In this document: positions 42,561 to 51,089 of the stretch, one piece after another
Layout: each line of letters begins with the position of its first letter
Position numbering within the stretch: the stretch's first letter is position 1
DNA from: CBDUQN01 sp965369375
Lineage (GTDB): Bacteria > Krumholzibacteriota > Krumholzibacteriia > Krumholzibacteriales > Krumholzibacteriaceae
Reading direction: 5' to 3'
Assembly (NCBI GenBank): GCA_965369375.1
Contig: CBDUQN010000001.1
Span: forward strand, 71,430-135,429
DNA length: 64,000 nucleotides
Notes under the pieces: model-generated
The model's input: the letters and a program-made list of their open reading frames with translations, nothing else
What the model was told of the DNA's origin: nothing
Database searches by the model: none
Made by a program: the position numbers and the translations under genes

Positions 42561-45158
42561 TTAATAAATTCCCTTCTCTGCCTCGAGCACCCAGATGTTT
42601 CCTTTGATTTCCTCATGGCAGAAGACCATGAGGCGCCCGTCAGAAGAGACATCGAATCCTGCCGGGCCTTTCTCGCGACCAAGAACGACCGGTGGATCGA
42701 GAGACTGGATCGTCTTGCCGTCGAGTGAGACCCTACGAAGGGTGTACCAGTCTCCTCCCCAGGTTCCACTGGCCAGTATCGCGCCGGTGAGAGGATCCCA
42801 TCTGACACGAAAGGCGGTTGCTCCCGAGGTGATCTGCCGCGCGGGCGCCTTTCCATCCGCCGGCATTGTCCATACCTCGAGGAGGTTCTCTTTCATGCCC
42901 ACGAAGGCGATCGTCTTCCCGTCGCGGGACCAGGTGGGAGCGTAAGCATTCAAATCCTCTCCGGTGAGGGGCCGGGGAGGAGATGTTCGCTTTCCCTCTG
43001 AGACCGACGCGATCCAGATGCGGGAGTAGCCTCCGCGGCTGGAAACGAACGCGAGCGCGGAACCGTCCGGAGACCATGCAGGCTGGATATCCTCCGCCTC
43101 GTGCTCGGTAAAGCGGATGGGCCGCCCTCCCGAGAGGGGCAACGTCCATATGTCACGCTGCGTTTCGATGATCCGGTAATAGGCGAGCCACGTGCCGTCG
43201 GGGGAGAAGACCGGGTGTGATGCAATCCCGGGATGATCGGTGAGCCGCCGCGGGGAGCCCGACGGGAGTCCCTGATCGAGGGGTTGTATCCAGAGATCGG
43301 TCTTGGATCCCATGCGATCCGATGCGTACACGATCACGCTCTTGTCCGGAGCCATGGCGGCCATCCAGTCGTCCCGAGTCCCCTGCAGCTTTGTTTCCTC
43401 ACCGGAGTCGAGGTCCCTGATGAACAAATCCGTGGATGTAACTTGGGTCGCATATGCGAACCGTGAGCCATCCGCACAGATCGTCGGTCTGTTCTCGCTG
43501 CCCGTGCCCATCGTGAGCCGTTGGGGGATTCCACCCGCCGCTGCGATGCGCCACAGGGCAATCGTGCCTTCTCTGCGGGAGGAGAAGTAAATCAGTTTGC
43601 CATTACTCGACCACGCCGGGGAGTAATCCCGATTTCCGCCGCTCGAGAGTTTTCTCGCGCGTCCTCCCGTGGACGGGACGATCCACAGGTCGTGCTGGGT
43701 CGCATAGCAGATCATCCTGCCGTCCGGCGACCAGGCGGGACAGCGATGGCTCCAGACACCGTCCTCGTCTCCCGTGAGCATCGTGACCGCTGTGGGATCC
43801 GACAGTGAAGCCATTCCTATGCGAAAGTCACCTCCCGGTGAGGGTACCGAAAAGGCGATCCGTTCCCCGTCGGGCGAGACGGCGGGATCGACGGCATCGG
43901 AGAGCAACAGCGTCGCTCCGCCGCCGAGCTGGCTGACTTTCCAGATGCTCGTTCTGCCGCGCCGGTCGGATACGAAGGCGAGGGCGCTTCCATCGGGGTA
44001 CCACGTCGGGCAGGTATCGGAAGCGGGATCGGAAGTCAACTGCAGCGGGTTTCCGCCCCGGACGTCTATGACGAAAATATCCCTGTTTCCGGCGATGTCT
44101 GAGGCGTACGCGATGCGTTCTCCGTCGGGGGAAAGCGTGGGTTCCCCTTCCCAGGATTTGCCGCTCGTCACCTGGAGGGGTTGTCCCGGCAGACCGGGGA
44201 TTCGATCCTCTCTCCGTGTCGACAGCCACACGATGATGGCGATGGCCGCTGCCAGTACCGCAAAGAGAGCGATGCTCGTGATCGGCTTTCTCGCTCCGCG
44301 ATCGAATTGCCAGGTCCGGGAAGCCGAATAATCCTCGAACTCGAGCTTCCGTTTCAGCATGCCGAGGTCTGTGAGCAGTTCGCCCGCGTTCTGGTACCGC
44401 TCCGCCTGTTTCTTTGCCATTGCCTTGTTGACGATCTTCTCGAGCTCCGCCGGCACGCCGGGACGGAGACTCGAAATCGTCTCCGGCTCTTCGTGCACGA
44501 TCGAATACATCACCGCCATTTCGTATTCCTCTAAGAACGGGAGGCGTCCTGTCGCCATCTCGTGCAGAATGACGCCGAGCGCCCAGATGTCCGTCCTCGG
44601 ACCGACATCTTCTCCACTTACCTGCTCGGGAGACATGTATGCAGCGGTGCCCATCGCCTTTCCGGTGGTCGTGAGCTTCAACTGCCCGGCGAGTTTTGCG
44701 AGACCGAAATCCAGGATCTTCACCTGGTCATCGTTCGTTATGAATACATTGGCGGGTTTGATATCACGGTGGATGATTCCCTGGGCGTGCGCCTTGACGA
44801 GTCCGTGGGCGATCTGTATGGTGATATCGACCGCCCGTTCGATATCGAGCTCCCCTTCTTCGATCTCGTCTTTCAGGGTTTTTCCTTCATAATAGGCCAT
44901 ACAGATGAACATCCGGCCGTCTTCCGTTTCGTCGACCTCGTAAATAGTGCATATGTTGGAATGCTCCATTGCGGAAGCCGCCTGGGCCTCGTGGATGAAC
45001 CGCTGTTTGGCCTTCTCGTCTCGTGTGAGCTCCGGTGGGAGAAACTTGAGCGCGACGGTGCGGCCCAGTTTCGTATCTTCCGCCTTGTAGACGACGCCCA
45101 TTCCGCCGGACCCGAGTTTCTCGAGGACACGATAGTGGGATACGTTTTTGCCGATCAT
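42561..45158 (-). CDS. membrane Ser/Thr protein kinase with extracytoplasmic TolB-like beta-propeller
   Basis: An 865-residue protein. The N-terminal Hanks-type kinase domain (about 9-260) is complete: glycine loop LGSGGMGVVY, Lys in VALKFL, catalytic HRDIKPANV (~133), DFGLAKLAG, and MSPEQVSGE (~175). A membrane span (SIALFAVLAAAIAIIVWL, ~293-311) leads to an extracytoplasmic propeller of about ten PD40/TolB-like repeats (xxSPDGxxIAY pattern, such as LSPDGERIAYASD, WSPDGRMICYATQ, FSPDGTWLAYYR). Known role of the architecture: propeller senses a ligand and regulates the cytoplasmic kinase. It is first gene of the operon with the small protein and radical SAM enzyme. ATG after GAGATCACTGA, a weak ribosome site. 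Confidence 0.92.
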   Translation of the reverse strand: MIGKNVSHYRVLEKLGSGGMGVVYKAEDTKLGRTVALKFLPPELTRDEKAKQRFIHEAQAASAMEHSNICTIYEVDETEDGRMFICMAYYEGKTLKDEIEEGELDIERAVDITIQIAHGLVKAHAQGIIHRDIKPANVFITNDDQVKILDFGLAKLAGQLKLTTTGKAMGTAAYMSPEQVSGEDVGPRTDIWALGVILHEMATGRLPFLEEYEMAVMYSIVHEEPETISSLRPGVPAELEKIVNKAMAKKQAERYQNAGELLTDLGMLKRKLEFEDYSASRTWQFDRGARKPITSIALFAVLAAAIAIIVWLSTRREDRIPGLPGQPLQVTSGKSWEGEPTLSPDGERIAYASDIAGNRDIFVIDVRGGNPLQLTSDPASDTCPTWYPDGSALAFVSDRRGRTSIWKVSQLGGGATLLLSDAVDPAVSPDGERIAFSVPSPGGDFRIGMASLSDPTAVTMLTGDEDGVWSHRCPAWSPDGRMICYATQHDLWIVPSTGGRARKLSSGGNRDYSPAWSSNGKLIYFSSRREGTIALWRIAAAGGIPQRLTMGTGSENRPTICADGSRFAYATQVTSTDLFIRDLDSGEETKLQGTRDDWMAAMAPDKSVIVYASDRMGSKTDLWIQPLDQGLPSGSPRRLTDHPGIASHPVFSPDGTWLAYYRIIETQRDIWTLPLSGGRPIRFTEHEAEDIQPAWSPDGSALAFVSSRGGYSRIWIASVSEGKRTSPPRPLTGEDLNAYAPTWSRDGKTIAFVGMKENLLEVWTMPADGKAPARQITSGATAFRVRWDPLTGAILASGTWGGDWYTLRRVSLDGKTIQSLDPPVVLGREKGPAGFDVSSDGRLMVFCHEEIKGNIWVLEAEKGIY

Positions 45159-45278
45159 TCAGTGATCTCCGAGAGAGCGCTGAAACCGAAGTTCCGGCTC
45201 AATCCGGGGCCGGATATCTCTCTTTTTGCTGCAAAGCTATTCTTTTTTTTCGGTTTATTTCCGCTAAAGTACGCAATA

Positions 45279-45307
45279 AATATATCAAAGCGTAAAGATT
45301 CGGTCAA
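45279..45307 (-). promoter_or_regulatory. sigma-70 promoter of the kinase/small protein/radical SAM operon
   Basis: On the minus strand TTGACC (complement of 45302-45307) and TATATT (complement of 45279-45284) are exactly 17 bp apart. The predicted leader before the kinase ATG is about 115 nt. It lies back-to-back with the promoter at 45327. Confidence 0.62.
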
Positions 45308-45326
45308 ATAGTAAAGGAAAACTTTG

Positions 45327-45357
45327 TTGACACTTGAATTTTATAAATTTTTATGAT
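45327..45357 (+). promoter_or_regulatory. sigma-70 promoter of the unknown two-domain gene
   Basis: A perfect TTGACA (45327-45332) is followed by AT-rich sequence with TTTATG/TATGAT at 45350-45357 as the -10 region (17-19 bp spacing). The two divergent -35 boxes are only 20 bp apart, so the two promoters may compete or share a regulator. Confidence 0.55.
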
Positions 45358-45397
45358 ACAATGCATTATTACATCTCGAAGAATGCCCGGAGGGAGA

Positions 45398-46240
45398 GTG
45401 CCGTTGCTTGATGAAAGACCCGGAAGGGAGCTCGTCGAGCGGGCTGAGGATTCTATATTACGCCTGCGCGACATCCAGTCATGTTCGATATCGACCGATG
45501 AAACGGGCGAGATTGCCGAAGTCCATGTTGTCGCAACGACCGATCGTTCACCGAAGTTTATCGCCCGTGACGTCGAAACAGTTCTCAAGGCGGAGTTCGG
45601 TCTGAAGATAGACTACCGCAAGATCGGAGTCGTTATCATTAATTCCTTCAAGGATCCAGACATGACGACTGACCGCTCGGCTGAATTCGACGGACACGAT
45701 CCCGGCGGAGGCGCATCGATGGATGAAGTTATCGAGGGACGTCTCCGGGAGATGGAAGATATGCCGAGTGATCCAAAGGAAACGTCCCCCGAAATCGGAC
45801 AACCCCAGCTCGAGCTGCTCGAGGAAGATGTCAGGGTCCGGTTCCGGGGATTGAGCTTAAATCTGTCGAACGATAGCGTGGATGTCAGCGTTAAGCTCGA
45901 AAAGAGCGGGCTCGAAGCCGTCGGCTGCCTCGGGGCGGTCAGAACGGGAGCTCCATTATACACGACAATCGCCGAGGCGACTCTCCATGCCCTCATGGAA
46001 CTGCTCGATGAAAATTTCCGGCTGTGCCTTTTCGAGATCAAAGAGGTGATTCTGTCCGGGCGCAGAGCGATCATCACCGTCGTGGATCAGGTCGAGGATC
46101 GGGCGGTATGCAGTTATGCGGGATGCGTTTTTACCGGCCGTGATTCCAACGAGGCGGCCGTCCTTGCCGTCCTCGACGCAGTCAACCGTCCCCTCGGCAG
46201 GTGGCAGCCACGAACCGAAATCCACTACAAGATCCGGTAA
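45398..46240 (+). CDS. conserved two-domain protein of unknown function
   Basis: A ~281-residue cytoplasmic protein. The N-terminal ~80 residues (RAEDSILRLRDIQSCSISTDETGEIAEVHVVAT, then KFIARDVETVLKAEFGLKIDYRKIGVVII) form an alpha/beta unit of the kind often paired with a second similar unit in Firmicutes and actinobacterial proteins of no known role. A Glu/Pro-rich linker (~95-145) joins a C-terminal unit (VRFRGLSLNLSNDSVDVSVKLEKSG...EATLHALMELL...YAGCVFTGRDSNEAAVLAVLDAVNR). Both halves could be ACT-like or dodecin-like, but this is not established. The ribosome site GGAGGG is followed by GTG at 45398 and TTG at 45404; both are possible starts. Its promoter is back-to-back with the kinase operon. 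Confidence 0.7.
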   Translation: MPLLDERPGRELVERAEDSILRLRDIQSCSISTDETGEIAEVHVVATTDRSPKFIARDVETVLKAEFGLKIDYRKIGVVIINSFKDPDMTTDRSAEFDGHDPGGGASMDEVIEGRLREMEDMPSDPKETSPEIGQPQLELLEEDVRVRFRGLSLNLSNDSVDVSVKLEKSGLEAVGCLGAVRTGAPLYTTIAEATLHALMELLDENFRLCLFEIKEVILSGRRAIITVVDQVEDRAVCSYAGCVFTGRDSNEAAVLAVLDAVNRPLGRWQPRTEIHYKIR

Positions 46241-46337
46241 GCGGCCGGTTCTTACCTCCGATACGCTTCGGCTTCCCCGGTAACATTAATAGTGATAATA
46301 TGATGGTTGACATTTACCCCATTGTCTGTACATCATG

Positions 46338-46355
46338 TTGGTATAATAACTGCAA
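46338..46355 (+). promoter_or_regulatory. promoter of HD-GYP gene, sigma-54 or extended -10 type
   Basis: TTGGTATAATAACTGCAA can be read two ways: GG (46340-46341) and GC (46352-46353) with 10 bp between and a CTGCA -12 box, or an extended -10 TGGTATAAT. Which is used cannot be decided from sequence. Confidence 0.4.
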
Positions 46356-46439
46356 CTTTTGACACGCCCCTTAGCATGTTGATCGGGGCGCATGATAACG
46401 ATAGCCGTCAGACAGAGTTAGCGATTTACAGGGTGTAAT

Positions 46440-47756
46440 GTGATCAACGATTTCAGCAAAACGGGCTGGGGCTTCAAGCTCTATTATGCATTGTACGTGG
46501 TGGTGGGATTGGCCTTTTTTGTCTTTCTCCTGCGGCGCCTGCCCGGCGGCTACTGGTGGGACATCCTGCTGTTCACCGCGTTGGTCGTGATCGCGGACTC
46601 GGTTCAGATTTCACTCCCACGGGGTGGCGCCTCCATCTATGCCTCCTCGCCGATCGATCTCGCGGGGATCATACTCTTCGGACCAGCCGTGATGGCTCTC
46701 GTCGAGGCGATATCGACCGTTATCACCGAGGGGATCTTCCAGCGGAGACCCTTTATCAAACTACTGTTCAACATTCCGCTGCTCGTCGTCACGATAGGCG
46801 TGTCGGGCCTCGTCTATAACTCGTTCGGCAGTCTCGGCGATATGGATTCGCCTCTCTTTCTCGTCCCGCTCTTTGTCGCCGGTGTCGTCTACTACCTCGT
46901 CAACACCTGGTCGGTGAGTTTTGTAATCGCGCTGATGGACGCGAGAAATCCTCTCCACGTCTGGAAACAGAATTACATGTGGAACTTCATCCACATTCTC
47001 GCCTTCCTTCCGGTGGGAGCCGTTATGGCGCTGCTCTACGCAAACTCGGGCGTTTGGACGATAGCGCTCTTCATCATACCGCTCTTTCTCGCCCGCTATT
47101 CGTTTCAGCTCTACCTCGACATGCGGGAAGCTCATATCAACACGGTGGCAGCTCTCACATCGGCGATCGACGCTTCTGATCCGTTCACGCACGGCCATTC
47201 GTTCAGGGTTTCGCGGTATGCGCTGAGGATTGCGCGCGCGATCGGGTTTTCCTCGAGAGATCTCGAGATGCTCGAATATGCAGGCCTGCTCCATGATATC
47301 GGCAAGATCGCGATACAGAACGATATTCTCGTCAAGGTCGGGCCGCTCACCGATGAGGAGTGGCGGGCGTTGAAGGCCCACCCGAACGTCGGCGCCGATA
47401 TCGTCGAGCAGCTGAAGTTTCTCAAAGAGGCCTCGGATGTCATTCGCAGTCATCATGAGCGGCCCGATGGAATGGGGTATCCGTGCGGTCTTCGGGAGGA
47501 TGAGATCCCGATTTCGGCCCACATTCTCAATGTGGTCGATGCTTTCGATGCGATGACCTCCGACCGGCCGTACCGCAAGGCTCTTCCTATCGAACGGGTG
47601 CTCGATGAGCTGGAGACGTACAAGGGCTCGCAGTTCCATACGAAGGTGACAGACCTTCTTATCGAGCTCTACTGGAAGGGAGAGTTTCCCCTCATCATAG
47701 AGGCCGATGCCACAACGGAGATCTATAATTCCCTCATCGAACACGTTCGGGTTTGA
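46440..47756 (+). CDS. membrane HD-GYP cyclic-di-GMP phosphodiesterase
   Basis: A 438-residue protein. Six to seven hydrophobic segments occupy residues ~13-225 and form an unnamed membrane sensor. The cytoplasmic HD-GYP domain follows: GHSFRVSRYALRIA (~252), LLHDIGKIAIQNDILVK (~282, the HD metal pair), HPNVGADIVEQLKFLKEASDVIRSHHERPDGMGYPCGL (~315-350, with the GYP signature intact), and NVVDAFDAMTSDRPYRKAL. All metal ligands seem present, so c-di-GMP hydrolysis is expected. It starts with GTG. It likely links an envelope signal to c-di-GMP-dependent behaviours such as exopolysaccharide output. Confidence 0.92.
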   Translation: MINDFSKTGWGFKLYYALYVVVGLAFFVFLLRRLPGGYWWDILLFTALVVIADSVQISLPRGGASIYASSPIDLAGIILFGPAVMALVEAISTVITEGIFQRRPFIKLLFNIPLLVVTIGVSGLVYNSFGSLGDMDSPLFLVPLFVAGVVYYLVNTWSVSFVIALMDARNPLHVWKQNYMWNFIHILAFLPVGAVMALLYANSGVWTIALFIIPLFLARYSFQLYLDMREAHINTVAALTSAIDASDPFTHGHSFRVSRYALRIARAIGFSSRDLEMLEYAGLLHDIGKIAIQNDILVKVGPLTDEEWRALKAHPNVGADIVEQLKFLKEASDVIRSHHERPDGMGYPCGLREDEIPISAHILNVVDAFDAMTSDRPYRKALPIERVLDELETYKGSQFHTKVTDLLIELYWKGEFPLIIEADATTEIYNSLIEHVRV

Positions 47757-47905
47757 TCCCCCGCCTTGTTTTCTCTTCGAGACCGCTTATGCCCGCTCGC
47801 GGTGTTTCTGAGTTCAGGTGCTTTTCAGTGTGAATTTGCCCCGGTTTCTTTTATACTCCTTACCGGCTGCCGGGTGGTGCGATTCGTACATGCTTTGAGA
47901 GGGAG

Positions 47906-48940
47906 ATGTTATTGGGTTCAGAGTACAAAGATTCAGGGGTCGATATCGACGCCGCGAACAGAGCAAAAAAAAGTATCGGTGAGATTGTCAGAGCGACATG
48001 GGGCAGGGAGGTTCTCTCCGAGGTCGGCAACTTCGGCGGACTCTTCGAGATGCCGGATGGCGTAGAGGACCCCGTCCTCGTATCGAGCGTCGACGGTGTC
48101 GGCACGAAACTCAAGGTTGCCTTCATGGCCGGACGGCACGACACCGTTGGTGAGGACCTCGTTAATCATTGCGTGAATGACATTCTCGTTCAAGGAGCGG
48201 ACCCCCTCTTTTTTCTCGATTATTTTGCATGCGGGAAATTGGAGCCGGACGTCGTGACCGATGTGGTCAGGGGACTTGCGCGTGGATGCACCGGGAACGG
48301 CTGTGCGCTCATCGGCGGGGAGACGGCTGAAATGCCGGGATTCTACGCTGAGGGAGAGTATGACCTTGCAGGTTGTATAGTCGGCGCAGCAGGACGGTCG
48401 AAGCTGATCGACGGGTCCGGCATCACACCGGGCGATACCGTGCTCGCATTCCCGTCGAGCGGTCTTCATACAAACGGCTTCTCGCTTGCACGCAAGATCA
48501 TCTTCGAAAAGGAGGGCCTCCGCATCGATGATATCTTCCCCGGGATGGAGCGAACCGTTGCGGACGCGCTTCTCGAAGTCCACAGGAGTTATCTCCCTGA
48601 GGTTCGTTCGTTGCGCGACTGCGCAGAGGTCAGGGGCCTCGCGCATATCACCGGCGGGGGGCTGCTCGAGAACATTCCACGCATTCTGCCGGGCGGGTGC
48701 TCGGTCGAGATAGATCCGGGCCGGTGGGAAATTCCGTTCCTCTTCACATTCCTCGAGGAACATGGCGGCATCGCTGATCGCGAAATGTATCGCGTTTTCA
48801 ATATGGGAATCGGGATGGTGGCCATCATACCGGCGGGGGATGAGGAGAAAGCGGGGAAGGGGCGGTATCGGTGGGATCCATTCACAATTGGCACTGTCGT
48901 CCGGGGCGAGGGAACGGTCAGGCTTGCCGGTATAACCTGA
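47906..48940 (+). CDS. purM: phosphoribosylformylglycinamidine cyclo-ligase
   Basis: A 344-residue AIR synthetase, the fifth step of purine synthesis. It has YKDSGVDIDAANRAK at the start, GNFGGLFEMP (~47), SVDGVGTKLKVAF (~66), VNDILVQGADPLFFLDYFACG (~92), LIGGETAEMPGFY (~130), and HITGGGLLENIPRILP (~245), all typical of PurM. Start: ATG after GAGAGGGAG. The last 26 bp of the gene, stop included, are tandemly repeated after the stop. No other pur gene is adjacent. Confidence 0.94.
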   Translation: MLLGSEYKDSGVDIDAANRAKKSIGEIVRATWGREVLSEVGNFGGLFEMPDGVEDPVLVSSVDGVGTKLKVAFMAGRHDTVGEDLVNHCVNDILVQGADPLFFLDYFACGKLEPDVVTDVVRGLARGCTGNGCALIGGETAEMPGFYAEGEYDLAGCIVGAAGRSKLIDGSGITPGDTVLAFPSSGLHTNGFSLARKIIFEKEGLRIDDIFPGMERTVADALLEVHRSYLPEVRSLRDCAEVRGLAHITGGGLLENIPRILPGGCSVEIDPGRWEIPFLFTFLEEHGGIADREMYRVFNMGIGMVAIIPAGDEEKAGKGRYRWDPFTIGTVVRGEGTVRLAGIT

Positions 48941-48966
48941 CGGTCAGGCTTATCGGTATAACCTGT
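48915..48966 (+). repeat. 26-bp tandem duplication at the purM 3' end
   Basis: Two copies of CGGTCAGGCTTGCCGGTATAACCTGA (48915-48940 and 48941-48966) differ at three positions (GC/AT at two adjacent bases and the final base). The first copy contains the last codons and stop of purM, the second is untranslated. Confidence 0.85.
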
Positions 48967-49113
48967 TTGCCCGATGCCGGCACCGGATCGCACCTCGATA
49001 GAATCGTTGCGCCTCTCCCACAGCAAGTTATGATATTGTCCTTTTAGCTCGGTTGATTCTCAACGCGGCACTATTTTTCCTGAACAGGTGAGGGAGTGAC
49101 GCGGAGCGGACTA

Positions 49114-50085
49114 ATGAAAGAAGTTCCGACGCCGAAAATCACGATCAGCAAATGTATCGAGTTCGATCACTGCAGATACAACGGTCAAATAATTTCCAGC
49201 GATATCGTCGGCAGACTCAATGCGCATGTCGATTTTGTTGCGGTCTGTCCTGAAGTAGAGATAGGTCTCGGCGTTCCGAGGCAGCCGATCCGCATCGTTT
49301 CAGGGAAGAGAGGCCTCGAGCTCGTACAGCCGGCAACGGGAAGGGATGTTTCGAAACCGATGAGGCTGTTTGCGAACGCCTATTTGAGTAATCTGTCCGA
49401 AGTCGATGGTTTTCTTCTGAAGAGCCGTTCACCTTCGTGCGGCATCAAGGATGTCAAGATCTATCCCGGGATTGATGCGCCGAAGTCATCCGGCAGGGGC
49501 GCAGGTTTTTTCGGCGGAGCGGTTCTCGAGCGTTTTGCCTCGCACCCAACGGAGGATGAATGCCGTCTGACAAACTCCAGGATCCGTGAGCATTTTCTGA
49601 CGGCTGTCTATACGTTTGCACGTTATCGCTCGATTGCACGGAAGCAGCGCATGAGGGATCTCGTTGCATTTCATGCGGAAAACAAGCTCCTCATTATGGC
49701 TCGCGGCCAGAGGGCATTGCGCGTTCTCGATCAAGTCGTCGCAAATCACGAGCGAAAACCGGTGCGCGAGATCGTGCGGCACTACGGGGAACGACTCCGC
49801 GACGCCTTCATTCGTCCGCCTCGATACACCTCGAATATAAATGTTCTGATGCACGCGCTCGGGTATTTTTCGAAGCAGCTCCCGCGGCGCGAGAAATCCT
49901 TCTTTCTCGATTCGCTCGAGGTCTACCGGGCGGGCGCAATTCCACTCAGCTCATGCACGACCCTTGTCAGGTCGTGGATAATCAGGTTCGGTGAACCGTG
50001 CCTGATGAAACAGACCTACTTCGAGCCGTTTCCATTGGATTTGATCGATATTGGTGATTCGGGTAAGGGAAGAGAAAGAATATAA
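49114..50085 (+). CDS. DUF523-DUF1722 protein (TudS-like thiouracil desulfurase fused to YbgA domain)
   Basis: A ~323-residue fusion. The N-terminal DUF523 domain has three conserved cysteines expected to hold a [4Fe-4S] cluster: SKCIEFDHCRYNG (~10), VAVCPEVEIGLGVPR (~44) and SRSPSCGIKDVKIY (~105). DUF523 proteins such as TudS remove sulfur from 2-thiouracil. The C-terminal DUF1722/YbgA domain contains LVAFHAENKLLIMARGQ (~190) and NVLMHALGYFSKQLPRREKSFFL (~245). The ATG at 49114 has GGAG 7 bp upstream; a GTG at 49096 is an alternative. It is followed by a TIGR01777 epimerase gene 32 bp later; these two often sit together. Confidence 0.87.
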   Translation: MKEVPTPKITISKCIEFDHCRYNGQIISSDIVGRLNAHVDFVAVCPEVEIGLGVPRQPIRIVSGKRGLELVQPATGRDVSKPMRLFANAYLSNLSEVDGFLLKSRSPSCGIKDVKIYPGIDAPKSSGRGAGFFGGAVLERFASHPTEDECRLTNSRIREHFLTAVYTFARYRSIARKQRMRDLVAFHAENKLLIMARGQRALRVLDQVVANHERKPVREIVRHYGERLRDAFIRPPRYTSNINVLMHALGYFSKQLPRREKSFFLDSLEVYRAGAIPLSSCTTLVRSWIIRFGEPCLMKQTYFEPFPLDLIDIGDSGKGRERI

Positions 50086-50117
50086 GGCGTTTTGCGATTT
50101 CGGGTGTGAGGTTTCTC

Positions 50118-51041
50118 ATGGGTAGGCGTGTGATAGTGACGGGCGGCACCGGCTTTATCGGCCGGCTGCTCTGCCGACGGTTGGCAGAGCGCGGGTACGA
50201 AGTGGTTGTGCTCTCCAGGGATAGTGAAAAAGCCGAGCGGATATTCGAGGGTGCGGTTGTCGGGGTTTCGTGGGATGCGAAGAGCGATGCAGGCTGGTCT
50301 GAGCATGCCGACGGGGCATACGGAATCGTTAACCTCGCCGGCGCGAATATCGCTTCAGGTCGCTGGACGAACAAAAGACGGGAGAGGATTCTCCGCAGCA
50401 GACTGGACGCAGCGAAAGCCGTATCGGAAGCGGTGGCGCATTCCGGTGTCAAGCCGCGTGTCGTGGTGCAGGCGTCGGCGATCGGCTATTACGGAGATCG
50501 AGGCGACGAACAGCTCGATGAGTTCTCCACGAAGGGTGCGGGTTTTCTCTCGGATGTGGCCGAACGGTGGGAGCGGAGCACGGAGAGCGTCGAATCATTC
50601 GGCGTGCGGCGCGTCATCATCCGTACGGCGGTGGTCCTGGGGAGGCACGGTGGTTTTCTAGAGCGCGTCCTGCCCGCGTTCAGGTTCCATGCAGGCGGTC
50701 CCTTGGGGAGTGGAAGGCAGTGGATTTCATGGATCCATATCGAAGACGAAGTGAATGCGATATGCTTTCTCCTCGAAGGCGGGAGCTTGCGTGGCGTATT
50801 CAATCTCGCCGCACCGGCGCCGGTGCGGAACGGCGGATTCTACCGGACGCTCGGGCTGCAGCTCGATAGACCCGCTCGGTTGCGCATGCCGGGGCTTGCA
50901 TTGAAGTTGATGCTGGGGAAGATGGCCGACGAGCTGATTCTTGCGGGCCAGCGTGTGCATCCGCGGAGACTGCTTGAAGCAGGATACGAGTTCAGATACC
51001 CTGTACTGGCGGGGGCGCTTGAAGAGCTGTTCGGCACGTAA
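50118..51041 (+). CDS. TIGR01777-family NAD-dependent epimerase-like protein
   Basis: A ~307-residue short-chain dehydrogenase-fold protein. The nucleotide loop is VIVTGGTGFIGRLLCRRL (~5-22). The family marks are VNLAGANIASGRWTNKRRERILRSRLDAAKAV (~78-108), QASAIGYYGDRGDE (~120), and WISWIHIEDEVNAICFLLE (~205). Members (YfcH/SulA-like) have no proven reaction. The ATG at 50118 has GAGG six bases upstream; a GTG four codons upstream is possible. It is 32 bp after the DUF523 gene and is followed by the NiSOD gene (48 bp), so they may be co-transcribed. Confidence 0.88.
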   Translation: MGRRVIVTGGTGFIGRLLCRRLAERGYEVVVLSRDSEKAERIFEGAVVGVSWDAKSDAGWSEHADGAYGIVNLAGANIASGRWTNKRRERILRSRLDAAKAVSEAVAHSGVKPRVVVQASAIGYYGDRGDEQLDEFSTKGAGFLSDVAERWERSTESVESFGVRRVIIRTAVVLGRHGGFLERVLPAFRFHAGGPLGSGRQWISWIHIEDEVNAICFLLEGGSLRGVFNLAAPAPVRNGGFYRTLGLQLDRPARLRMPGLALKLMLGKMADELILAGQRVHPRRLLEAGYEFRYPVLAGALEELFGT

Positions 51042-51089
51042 TCCGGCGAGGGAGTGCAGGAAGGAAATTCCGCAGAAGGAGGTAGGCGA

